Below are positions 12,901 to 25,970 of a stretch of 64,000 bases of DNA, one piece after another. Position 1 is the stretch's first letter, and the number at the start of each line of letters is the position of its first letter. The notes under the pieces are model-generated. The model was given only the letters and a program-made list of their open reading frames with translations. It was not told the DNA's origin and made no database searches. The position numbers were made by a program, and so were the translations under genes. The DNA comes from Chondrilla cf. caribensis (taxonomy: Eukaryota > Porifera > Demospongiae > Chondrillida > Chondrillidae): positions 5,001 through 69,000 of the forward strand of contig OZ026548.1 of NCBI GenBank assembly GCA_964020155.1, in the 5' to 3' direction.

Positions 12901-14834
12901 AAGGTAGCTACCAGGTCCAGGAGTGTCTGTGCATTCGGATTTCAGCTATGATGCACCACGTGCACACAGGAGAGGCCGTGGTGACAAGACTAAAAATTGA
13001 CATTTTTTGGGATTGTCACCACGAGGCTTATAGCGCACTCAGGACAATCAGAATGCTTCCCAAATTGTGTTGGTGAGTTAGGCATGGACACTAGGTAGCC
13101 CATGGTGACCAGCAAAGAAATATCAAATTGCTCAGGTGATCACCCAAGGCGTAATACACTTATATATGAATCTACATACAAGGTATATACATTGGCAATA
13201 GGGGGAAATTTTGGTCGACATCAAAATGCAACTTTTTGCTATCAGAAGGTAGCTACCAGGTCCAGGAGTGTGTCTGTGCATTCGGATTTGAGCTATGATG
13301 CACCACGTGCACACAGGAGAGGCCGTGGTGACAAGACCAAAAATTGACATTTTTTGGGCTTGTCACCACGAGGCTTATAGCGCACTCAGGACAATCAGAA
13401 TGCTTCCCAAATTGTGTTGGTGAGTTAGGCATGGACACTAGGTAGCCCATGGTGACCAGCAAAGAAATATCAAATTGCTCAGGTGATCACCCAAGGCGTA
13501 ATACACTTATATATGAATCTACATACAAGGTATATACATTGGCAATAGGCGGAAATTTTGGTCGACATCAAAATACAACTTTTTGCTATCAGAAGGTAGC
13601 TACCAGGACCAGGAGTGTGTCTGTGCATTCGGATTTCAACTATGATGCACCACGTGCACACAGGAGAGGCCGTGGTGACAAGACTAAAAATTGACATTTT
13701 TTGGGATTGTCACCACGAGGCTTATAGCGCACTCAGGACAATCAGAATGCTTCCCAAATTGTGTTGGTGAGTTAGGCATGGACACTAGGTAGCCCATGGT
13801 GACCAGCAAAGAAATATCAAATTTCTCAGGTGATCACCCAAGGCGTAATACACTTATATATGAATCTACATACAAGGTATATACATTGGCAATAGGGGGA
13901 AATTTTGGTCGACATCAAAATGCAACTTTTTGCTATCAGAAGGTAGCTACCAGGTCCAGGAGTGTCTGTGCATTCGGATTTCAGCTATGATGCACCACGT
14001 GCACACAGGAGAGGCCGTGGTGACAAGACTAAAAATTGACATTTTTTGGGCTTGTCACCACGAGGCTTATAGCGCACTCAGGACAATCAGAATGCTTCCC
14101 AAATTGTGTTGGTGAGTTAGGCATGGACACTAGGTAGCCCATGGTGACCAGCAAAGAAATATCAAATTGCTCAGGTGATCACCCAAGGCGTAATACACTT
14201 ATATATGAATCTACATACAAGGTATATACATTGGCAATAGGGGGAAATTTTGGTCGACATCAAAATGCAACTTTTTGCTATCAGAAGGTAGCTACCAGGT
14301 CCAGGAGTGTGTCTGTGCATTCGGATTTGAGCTATGATGCACCACGTGCACACAGGAGAGGCCGTGGTGACAAGACTAAAAATTGACATTTTTTGGGCTT
14401 GTCACCATGAGGCTTATAGCGCACTCAGGACAATCAGAATGCTTCCCAAATTGTGTTGGTGAGTTAGGCATGGACACTAGGTAGCCCATGGTGACCAGCA
14501 AAGAAATATCAAATTGCTCAGGTGATCACCCAAGGCGTAATACACTTATATATGAATCTACATACAAGGTATATACATTGGCAATAGGCGGAAATTTTGG
14601 TCGACATCAAAATACAACTTTTTGCTATCAGAAGGTAGCTACCAGGACCAGGAGTGTGTCTGTGCATTCGGATTTCAACTATGATGCACCACGTGCACAC
14701 AGGAGAGGCCGTGGTGACAAGACCAAAAATTGACATTTTTTGGGCTTGTCACCACGAGGCTTATAGCGCACTCAGGACAATCAGAATGCTTCCCAAATTG
14801 TGTTGGTGAGTTAGGCATGGACACTAGGTAGCCC

Positions 14835-17800
14835 TTGGTGACCAGCAAAGAAATCTCAAATTGCTTAGGTGATCACCCAAGGCGTAATACACTTATATAT
14901 GAATCTACATACAAAGTATATACATTACATACATACATACATATAGGGGGAAATTTTGGTCGACATCAAAATGCAACTTTTTGCTATCAGAAGGTAGCTA
15001 CCAGGTCCAGGAGTGTGTCTGTGCATTTGGATTTCAGCTATGATGCATCACGTGCACACAGGAGAGGCCGTGGTGACAAGACTAAAAATTGACATTTTTT
15101 GGGCTTGTCACCACGAGGCTTATAGCGCACTCAGGACAATCAGAATGCTTACGAAATTGTGTTGGTGAGTTAGGCATGGACACTAGGTAGCCCATGGTGA
15201 CCAGCAAAGAAATATCAAATTGCTTAGGTGATCACCCAAGGCGTAATACACTTATATATGAATATACATACAAAGTATATACATTGGCAATAGGGGGAAA
15301 TTTTGGTCGACATCAAAATGCAACTTTTTGCTATCAGAAGGTAGCTACCAGGACCAGGAGTGTGTCTGTGCATTTGGATTTGAGCTATGAGGCATCATGT
15401 GCACACAGGAGAGGCCGTGGTGACAAGACCAAAAATTGACATTTTTTGGCTTGTCACCACGAGGCTTATAGCGCACTCAGGACAATCAGAATTCTTACGA
15501 AATTGTGTTGGTGAGTTAGGCATGGACACTAGGTAGCCCATGGTGACCAGCAAAGAAATATCAAATTGCTTAGGTGATCACCCAAGGCGTAATACACTTA
15601 TATATGAATCTACATTCAAAGTATATACATTGGCAATAGGGGGAAATTTTGGTCGACATCAAAATGCAACTTTTTGCTATCAGAAGGTAGCTACCAGGAC
15701 CAGGAGTGTGTCTGTGCATTTGGATTTCAGCTATGAGGCATCATGTGCACACAGGAGAGGCCGTGGTGACAAGACCAAAAATTGACATTTTTTGGCTTGT
15801 CACCACGAGGCTTATAGCGCACTCAGGACAATCAGAATGCTTACGAAATTGTGTTGGTGAGTTAGGCATGGACACTAGGTAGCCCTTGGTGACCAGCAAA
15901 GAAATATCAAATTGCTTAGGTGATCACCCAAGGCGTAATACACTTATATATGAATCTACATTCAAAGTATATACATTGGCAATAGGGGGAAATTTTGGTC
16001 GACATCAAAATGCAACGTTTTGCTATCAGAAGGTAGCTACCAGGTCCAGGAGTGTGTCTGTGCATTCGGATTTGAGCTATGAGGCATCACGTGCACACAG
16101 GAGAGGCCGTGGTGATAAGACCAAAAATTGACATTTTTGGGCTTGTCACCACGAGGCTTATAGCGCACTCAGGACAATCAGAATTCTTACGAAATTGTGT
16201 TGGTGAGTTAGGCATGGACACTAGGTAGCCCTTGGTGACCAGCAAAGAAATCTGAAATTGCTTAGGTGATCACCCAAGGCGTAATACACTTATATATGAA
16301 TCTACATACAAAGTATATACATTACATACATACATACATATATGGGGAAATTTTGGTCGACATCAAAATGCAACTTTTTGCTATCAGAAGGTAGCTACCA
16401 GGTCCAGGAGTGTGTCTGTGCATTTGGATTTGAGCTATGATGCATCACGTGCACACAGGAGAGGCCGTGGTGACAAGAACAAAAATTGACATTTTTGGGC
16501 TTGTCACCACGAGGCTTATAGTGCACTCAGGACAATCAGAATTCTTACGAAATTGTGTTGGTGAGTTAGGCATGGACACTAGGTAGCCCTTGGTGACCAG
16601 CAAAGAAATCTCAAATTGCTTAGGTGATCACCCAAGGCGTAATACACTTATATATGAATCTACATACAAAGTATATACATTACATACATACATACATATA
16701 GGGGGAAATTTTGGTCGACATCAAAATGCAACTTTTTGCTATCAGAAGGTAGCTACCAGGTCCAGGAGTGTGTCTGTGCATTTGGATTTGAGCTATGACG
16801 CATCACGTGCACACAGGAGAGGCCGTGGTGACAAGACCAAAAATTGACATTTTTTGGGCTTGTCACCACGAGGCTTATAGCGCACTCAGGACAATCAGAA
16901 TTCTTACGAAATTGTGTTGGTGAGTTAGGCATGGACACTAGGTAGCACTTGGTGACCAGCAAAGAAATATCAAATTGCTTAGGTGATCACCCAAGGCGTA
17001 ATACACTTACATATGAATCTACATACAAAGTATATACATTACATACATACATACATATAGGGGGAAATTTTGGTTGACATCAAAATGCAACTTTTTGCTA
17101 TCAGAAGGTAGCTACCAGGTCCAGGAGTGTGTCTGTGCATTTGGATTTGAGCTATGATGCATAACGTGCACACAGGAGAGGCCGTGGTGACAAGAACAAA
17201 AATTGACATTTTTTGAGCTTGTCACCACGAGGTTTATAGCGCACTCAGGACAATCAGAATGCTTACGAAATTGTGTTGGTGAGTTAGGCATGGACACTAG
17301 GTAGCACTTGGTGACCAGCAAAGAAATCTCAAATTGCTTAGGTGATCACCCAAGGCGTAATACACTTATATATGAATCTACATACAAAGTATATACATTA
17401 CATACATACATACATATAGGGGGAAATTTTGGTCGACATCAAAATGCAACTTTTTGCTATCAGAAGGTAGCTACCAGGTCCAGGAGTGTGTCTGTGCATT
17501 TGGATTTGAGCTATGAGGCATCACGTACACACAGGAGAGGCCGTGGTGACAAGACCAAAAATTGACATTTTTGGGCTTGTCACCACGAGGCTTATAGCGC
17601 ACTCAGGACAATCAGAATTCTTACAAAATTGTGTTGGTGAGTTAGGCATGGACACTAGGTAGCCCATGGTGACCAGCAAAGAAATATCAAATTGCTTAGG
17701 TGATCACCCAAGGCGTAATACACTTATATATGAATCTACATACAAAGTATATACATTGGCAATAGGGGGAAATTTTGGTCGACATCAAAATGCAACTTTT

Positions 17801-20800
17801 TGCTATCAGAAGGTACCTATCAGGTCCAGGAGTGTGTCTGTGCATTTGGATTTCAGCTATGATGCATCACGTGCACACAGGAGAAGCCGTGGTGACAAGA
17901 CCAAAAATTTACATTTTTTGGGCTTGTCACCACGAGGCTTATAGCGCACTCAGGACAATCAGAATGCTTATGAAATTGTGTAGGTGAGTTAAGCATGGAC
18001 ACTAGGTAGCCCATGGTGACCAGCAAAGAAATATCAAATTGCTTAGGTGATCACCCAAGGCGTAATACACTTATATATGAATCTACATACAAAGTATATA
18101 CATTACATACATACATACATATAGGGGGAAATTTTGGTCGACATCAAAATGCAACTTTTTGCTATCAGAAGGTACCTATCAGGCCCAGGAGTGTGTCTGT
18201 GCATTTGGATTTCAGCTATGATGCATCACGTGCACACAGGAGAGGCCGTGGTGACAAGACCAAAAATTGACATTTTTTGGGCTTGTCACCACGAGGCTTA
18301 TAGCGCACTCAGGACAATCAGAATGCTTACGAAATTGTGTTGGTGAGTTAGGCATGGACACTAGGTAGCCCTTGGTGACCAACAAAGAAATCTCAAATTG
18401 CTTAGGTGATCACCCAAGGCGTAATACATTTATATATGAATCTACATACAAAGTATATACATTACATACATACATACATATTATAGGGGGAAATTTTGGT
18501 CGACATCAAAATGCAACGTTTTGCTATCAGGAGGTAGCTACCAGGTCCAGGAGTGTGTCTGTGCATTTGGATTTCAGCTATGAGGCATCACGTGCACACA
18601 GGAGAGGCCGTGGTGACAAGACCAAAAATTGACATTTTTGGGCTTGTCACCACGAGGCTTATAGCGCACTCAGGACAATCAGAATTCTTACGAAATTGTG
18701 TTGGTGAGTTAGGCATGGACACTAGGTAGCCCATGGTGACCAGCAAAGAAATCTCAAATTGCTTAGGTGATCACCCAAGGCGTAATACACTTATATATGA
18801 ATCTACATACAAAGTATATACATTACATACATACATACATATATGGGGAAATTTTGGTTGACATCAAAATGCAACTTTTTGCTATCAGAAGGTAGCTACC
18901 AGGTCCAGGAGTGTGTCTGTGCATTTGGATTTGAGCTATGAGGCATCACGTGCACACAGGAGAGGCCGTGGTGACAAGACCAAAAATTGACATTTTTGGG
19001 CTTGTCACCACGAGGCTTATAGCGCACTCAGGACAATCAGAATTCTTACGAAATTGTGTTGGTGAGTTAGGCATGGACACTAGGTAGCCCATGGTGACCA
19101 GCAAAGAAATCTCAAATTGCCTAGGTGATCACCCAAGGCGTAATACACTTATATATGAATCTACATACAAAGTATATACATTGGCAATAGGGGGAAATTT
19201 TGGTCGACATCAAAATGCAACTTTTTGCTATCAGGAGGTAGCTACCAGGTCCAGGAGTGTGTCTGTGCATTTGGATTTCAGCTATGAGGCATCACGTGCA
19301 CACAGGAGAGGCCGTGGTGACAAGACCAAAAATTGACATTTTTGGGCTTGTCACCACGAGGCTTATAGCGCACTCAGGACAATCAGAATTCTTACGAATT
19401 GTGTTGGTGAGTTAGGCATGGACACTAGGTAGCCCATGGTGACCAGCAAAGAAATATCAAATTGCTTAGGTGATCACCCAAGGCGTAATACACTTATATA
19501 TGAATCTACATACAAAGTATATACATTGGCAATAGGGGGAAATTTTGGTCGACATCAAAATGCAACTTTTTGCTATCTGGAGGTAGCTACCAGGTCCAGG
19601 AGTGTGTCTGTGCATTTGGATTTCAGCTATGAGGCATCACGTGCACACAGGAGAGGCCGTGGTGACAAGACCAAAAATTGACATTTTTGGGCTTGTCACC
19701 ACGAGGCTTATAGCGCACTCAGGACAATCAGAATGCTTACGAAATTGTGTTGGTGAGTTAGGCATGGACACTAGGTAGCCCATGGTGACCAGCAAAGAAA
19801 TCTCAAATTGCTTAGGTGATCACCCAAGGCGTAATACACTTATATATGAATCTACATTCAAAGTATATACATTGGCAATAGGGGGAAATTTTGGTCGACA
19901 TCAAAATGCAACTTTTTGCTATCAGGAGGTAGCTACCAGGTCCAGGAGTGTGTCTGTGCATTTGGATTTCAGCTATGAGGCATCACGTGCACACAGGAGA
20001 GGCCGTGGTGACAAGACCAAAAATTGACATTTTTTAGGGCTTGTCACCACGAGGCTTATAGCGCACTCAGGACAATCAGAATTCTTACGAAATTGTGTTG
20101 GTGAGTTAGGCATGGACACTAGGTAGCCCATGGTGACCAGCAAAGAAATATCAAATTGCTTAGGTGATCACCCAAGGCGTAATACACTTATATATGAATC
20201 TACATACAAAGTATATACATTGGCAATAGGGGGAAATTTTGGTCGACATCAAAATGCAACTTTTTGCTATCAGGAGGTAGCTACCAGGTCCAGGAGTGTG
20301 TCTGTGCATTTGGATTTCAGCTATGAGCCATCACGTGCACACAGGAGAGGCCGTGGTGACAAGACCAAAAATTGACATTTTTGGGCTTGTCACCACGAGG
20401 CTTATAGCGCACTCAGGACAATCAGAATGCTTACGAAATTGTGTTGGTGAGTTAGGCATGGACACTAGGTAGCCCTTGGTGACCAGCAAAGAAATCTCAA
20501 ATTGCTTAGGTGATCACCCAAGGCGTAATACACTTATATATGAATCTACATACAAAGTATATACATTACATACATACATACATATAGGGGGAAATTTTGG
20601 TCGACATCAAAATGCAACTTTTTGCTATCAGAAGGTAGCTAGCAGGTCCAGGAGTGTGTCTGTGCATTTGGATTTCAGCTATGATGCATCACGTGCACAC
20701 AGGAGAGGCCGTGGTGACAAGACCAAAAATTGACATTTTTTAGGCTTGTCACCACGAGGCTTATAGCGCACTCAGGACAATCAGAATTCTTACGAAATTG

Positions 20801-23800
20801 TGTTGGTGAGTTAGGCATGGACACTAGGTAGCCCTTGGTGACCAGCAAAGAAATATCAAATTGCTTAGGTGATCACCCAAGGCGTAATACACTTATATAT
20901 GAATCTACATACAAAGTATATACATTACATACATACATATATATATGGGGAAATTTTGGTCGACATCAAAATGCAACTTTTTGCTATCAGAAGGTAGCTA
21001 TCAAGTCCAGGAGTGTGTCTGTGCATTTGGATTTGAGCTATGATGCATCACGTGCACACAGGAGAGGCCGTGGTGACAAGAACAAAAATTGACATTTTTT
21101 GGGCTTGTCACCACGAGGTTTATAGCGCACTCAGGACAATCAGAATGCTTACGAAATTGTGTTGGTGAGTTAGGCATGGACACTAGGTAGCCCTTGGTGA
21201 CCAGCAAAGAAATCTCAAATTGCTTAGGTGATCACCCAAGGCGTAATACACTTATATATGAATCTACATACAAAGTATATACATTACATACATACATACA
21301 TATAGGGGGAAATTTTGGTCGACATCAAAATGCAACTTTTTGCTATCAGAAGGTAGCTATCAGGTCGAGGAGTGTGTCTGTGTATTTGGATTTGAGCTAT
21401 GAGCCATCACGTTCACACAGGAGAGGCCGTGGTGACAAGACCAAAAATTGACATTTTTTAGGGCTTGTCACCACGAGGCTTATAGTGCACTCAGGACAAT
21501 CAGAAAGCTTACGAAATTGTGTTGGTGAGTTAGGCATGGACACTAGGTAGCCCATGGTGACCAGCAAAGAAATATCAAATTGCTTAGGTGATCACCCAAG
21601 GCGTAATACACTTATATATGAATCTACATACAAAGTATATACATTGGCAATAGGGGGAAATTTTGGTCGACATCAAAATGCAACTTTTTGCTATCAGGAG
21701 GTAGCTACCAGGTCCAGGAGTGTGTCTGTGCATTTGGATTTCAGCTATGAGGCATCACGTGCACACAGGAGAGGCCGTGGTGACAAGACCAAAAATTGAC
21801 ATTTTTGGGCTTGTCACCACGAGGCTTATAGCGCACTCAGGACAATCAGAATTCTTACGAATTGTGTTGGTGAGTTAGGCATGGACACTAGGTAGCCCAT
21901 GGTGACCAGCAAAGAAATATCAAATTGCTTAGGTGATCACCCAAGGCGTAATACACTTATATATGAATCTACATACAAAGTATATACATTGGCAATAGGG
22001 GGAAATTTTGGTCGACATCAAAATGCAACTTTTTGCTATCAGAAGGTAGCTACCAGGTCCAGGAGTGTGTCTGTGCATTTGGATTTGAGCTATGAGGCAT
22101 CACGTGCACACAGGAGAGGCCGTGGTGACAAGACCAAAAATTGACATTTTTGGGCTTGTCACCACGAGGCTTATAGCGCACTCAGGACAATCAGAATTCT
22201 TACGAAATTGTGTTGGTGAGTTAGGCATGGACACTAGGTAGCCCATGGTGACCAGCAAAGAAATCTCAAATTGCTTAGGTGATCACCCAAGGCGTAATAC
22301 ACTTATATATGAATCTACATACAAAGTATATACATTACATACATACATACATATAGGGGGAAATTTTGGTCGACATCAAAATGCAACTTTTTGCTATCAG
22401 AAGGTAGCTATCAGGTCCAGGAGTGTGTCTGTGCATTTGGATTTGAGCTATGATGCATTACGTGCACACAGGAGAGGCCGTGGTGACAAGACCAAAAATT
22501 GACATTTTTGGGCTTGTCACCACGAGGCTTATAGTGCACTCAGGACAATCAGAAAGCTTACGAAATTGTGTTGGTGAGTTAGGCATGGACACTAGGTAGC
22601 CCATGGTGACCAGCAAAGAAATATCAAATTGCTTAGGTGATCACCCAAGGCGTAATACACTTATATATGAATCTACATACAAAGTATATACATTGGCAAT
22701 AGGGGGAAATTTTGGTCGACATCAAAATGCAACTTTTTGCTATCAGGAGGTAGCTACCAGGTCCAGGAGTGTGTCTGTGCATTTGGATTTCAGCTATGAG
22801 GCATCACGTGCACACAGGAGAGGCCGTGGTGACAAGACCAAAAATTGACATTTTTGGGCTTGTCACCACGAGGCTTATAGCGCACTCAGGACAATCAGAA
22901 TGCTTACGAAATTGTGTTGGTGAGTTAGGCATGGACACTAGGTAGCCCATGGTGACCAGCAAAGAAATATCAAATTGCTTAGGTGATCACCCAAGGCGTT
23001 ATACACTTATATATGAATCTACATACAAAGTATATACATTACATACATACATACATATAGGGGGAAATTTTGGTCGACATCAAAATGCAACTTTTTGCTA
23101 TCAGAAGGTAGCTACCAGGTCCAGGAGTGTGTCTGTGCATTTGGATTTCAGCTATGATGCATCACGTGCACACAGGAGAGGCCGTGGTGACAAGACCAAA
23201 AATTGACATTTTTTAGGCTTGTCACCACGAGGCTTATAGCGCACTCAGGACAATCAGAATTCTTACGAAATTGTGTTGGTGAGTTAGGCATGGACACTAG
23301 GTAGCCCTTGGTGACCAGCAAAGAAATCTCAAATTGCTTAGGTGATCACCCAAGGCGTAATACACTTATATATGAATCTACATACAAAGTATATACATTA
23401 CATACATACATACATATAGGGGGAAATTTTGGTCGACATCAAAATGCAACTTTTTGCTATCAGAAGGTAGCTATCAGGTCCAGGAGTGTGTCTGTGTATT
23501 TGGATTTGAGCTATGAGCCATCACGTTCACACAGGAGAGGCCGTGGTGACAAGACCAAAAATTGACATTTTTTAGGGCTTGTCACCACGAGGCTTATAGT
23601 GCACTCAGGACAATCAGAAAGCTTACGAAATTGTGTTGGTGAGTTAGGCATGGACACTAGGTAGCCCATGGTGACCAGCAAAGAAATATCAAATTGCTTA
23701 GGTGATCACCCAAGGCGTAATACACTTATATATGAATCTACATACAAAGTATATACATTGGCAATAGGGGGAAATTTTGGTCGACATCAAAATGCAACTT

Positions 23801-25970
23801 TTTGCTATCAGAAGGTAGCTACCAGGTCCAGGAGTGTGTCTGTGCATTTGGATTTCAGCTATGAGGCATCACGTGCACACAGGAGAGGCCGTGGTGACAA
23901 GACAAAAAATTGACATTTTTGGGCTTGTCACCACGAGGCTTATAGCGCACTCAGGACAATCAGAATTCTTACGAATTGTGTTGGTGAGTTAGGCATGGAC
24001 ACTAGGTAGCCCATGGTGACCAGCAAAGAAATCTCAAATTGCTTAGGTGATCACCCAAGGCATAATACACTTATATATGAATCTACATACAAAGTATATA
24101 CATTACATACATACATACATATAAAGGGAAATTTTGGTCGACATCAAAATGCAACTTTTTGCTATCAGAAGGTAGCTATCAGGTCCAGGAGTGTGTCTGT
24201 GCATTTGGATTTGAGCTATGATGCATTACGTGCACACAGGAGAGGCCGTGGTGACAAGACCAAAAATTGACATTTTTGGGCTTGTCACCACGAGGCTTAT
24301 AGTGCACTCAGGACAATCAGAAAGCTTACGAAATTGTGTTGGTGAGTTAGGTATGGACACTAGGTAGCCCATGGTGACCAGCAAAGAAATATCAAATTGC
24401 TTAGGTGATCACCCAAGGCGTAATACACTTATATATGAATCTACATACAAAGTATATACATTGGCAATAGGGGGAAATTTTGGTCGACATCAAAATGCAA
24501 CTTTTTGCTATCAGAAGGTAGCTACCAGGTCCAGGAGTGTGTCTGTGCATTTGGATTTGAGCTATGAGGCATCACGTGCACACAGGAGAGGCCGTGGTGA
24601 CAAGACCAAAAATTGACATTTTTGGGCTTGTCACCACGAGGCTTATAGCGCACTCAGGACAATCAGAATTCTTACGAATTGTGTTGGTGAGTTAGGCATG
24701 GACACTAGGTAGCCCATGGTGACCAGCAAAGAAATATCAAATTGCTTAGGTGATCACCCAAGGCGTAATACACTTATATATGAATCTACATACAAAGTAT
24801 ATACATTGGCAATAGGGGGAAATTTTGGTCGACATCAAAATGCAACTTTTTGCTATCAGGAGGTAGCTACCAGGTCCAGAAGTGTGTCTGTGCATTTGGA
24901 TTTGAGCTAAGAGGCATCACGTGCACACAGGAGAGGCCGTGGTGACAAGACCAAAAATTGACATTTTTTGGGCTTGTCACCACGAGGCTTATAGCGCACT
25001 CAGGACAATCAGAAAGCTTACGAAATTGTGTTGGTGAGTTAGGCATGGACACTAGGTAGCCCATGGTGACCAGCAAAGAAATATCAAATTGCTTAGGTGA
25101 TCACCCAAGGCGTAATACACTTATATATGAATCTACATACAAAGTATATACATTACATACATACATACATATAGGGGGAAATTTTGGTCGACATCAAAAT
25201 GCAACTTTTTGCTATCAGAAGGTAGCTATCAAGTCCAGGAGTGTGTCTGTGCATTTGGATTTGAGCTATGATGCATCACGTGCACACAGGAGAGGCCGTG
25301 GTGACAAGAACAAAAATTGACATTTTTTGGGCTTGTCACCACGAGGCTTATAGCGCACTCAGGACAATCAGAATGCTTACGAAATTGTGTTGGTGAGTTA
25401 GGCATGGACACTAGGTAGCACTTGGTGACCAGCAAAGAAATCTCAAATTGCTTAGGTGATCACCCAAGGCGTAATACACTTATATATGAATCTACATACA
25501 AAGTATATACATTACATACATACATACATATAGGGGGAAATTTTGGTCGACATCAAAATGCAACTTTTTGCTATCAGAAGGTAGCTACCAGGTCCAGGAG
25601 TGTGTCTGTGCATTTGGATTTGAGCTATGATGCATCACGTGCACACAGGAGAGGCCGTGGTGACAAGACCAAAAATTGACATTTTTTGGGCTTGTCACCA
25701 CGAGGCTTATAGCGCACTCAGGACAATCAGAATTCTTACGAAATTGTGTTGGTGAGTTAGGCATGGACACTAGGTAGCCCTTGGTGACCAGCAAAGAAAT
25801 CTCAAATTGCTTAGGTGATCACCCAAGGCGTAATACACTTATATATGAATCTACATACAAAGTATATACATTACATACATACATACATATATGGGGAAAT
25901 TTTGGTTGACATCAAAATGCAACTTTTTGCTATCAGAAGGTAGCTACCAGGTCCAGGAGTGTGTCTGTGC
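14835..25970 (+). repeat. Older part of the satellite array, mixed 346-bp and 358/359-bp monomers
   Basis: The same monomer continues head to tail, but many copies carry an extra 12-13 bp where a GGCAATA block is replaced by a run of ACAT repeats (first at about 14927-14943). Spacing alternates irregularly between 346 and 359 bp. Copies carry more private differences than in the left part: GCATTTGG for GCATTCGG, TTACGAAATTG for TTCCCAAATTG, and variable T-run length in the hairpin loop. Some multi-monomer duplications are visible, for example monomers near 20476-21554 resembling those near 22949-23668. No telomere-type tracts occur in this part. Confidence 0.95.

Larger units (their letters stand above)
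1..14834 (+). repeat. Homogeneous satellite array, 345/347-bp monomers in higher-order repeats
   Basis: About 43 head-to-tail copies of one monomer occur here, with starts spaced 345 or 347 bp apart. The 2-bp difference is GTGTGTCTG versus GTGTCTG. Rare variants recur at fixed multiples, which shows higher-order repeats. Monomers starting at 275-1770 recur at 5476-6626 (offset 5201). Those at 4439-5476 recur at 7564-8601 (offset 3125). Those at 9642-11718 recur at 12412-14488 (offset 2770, eight monomers), sharing the marker changes CTACATATAAGG, AATTTCTCAGG and TCACCATGAGG. Each monomer contains the palindrome GGTGATCACC, a CACGTG box and a long hairpin. Short reading frames of 60-81 codons recur in the monomer; I treat them as incidental. 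Repeat identity is directly visible; a centromeric or subtelomeric role is inference. Confidence 0.97.

Noticed and set aside
1..14834. CRISPR-like array of direct repeats
   Set aside because: The period is about 346 bp with no short repeat/unique spacer structure, no cas genes, and the sequence context is eukaryotic. It is an ordinary satellite with higher-order structure.
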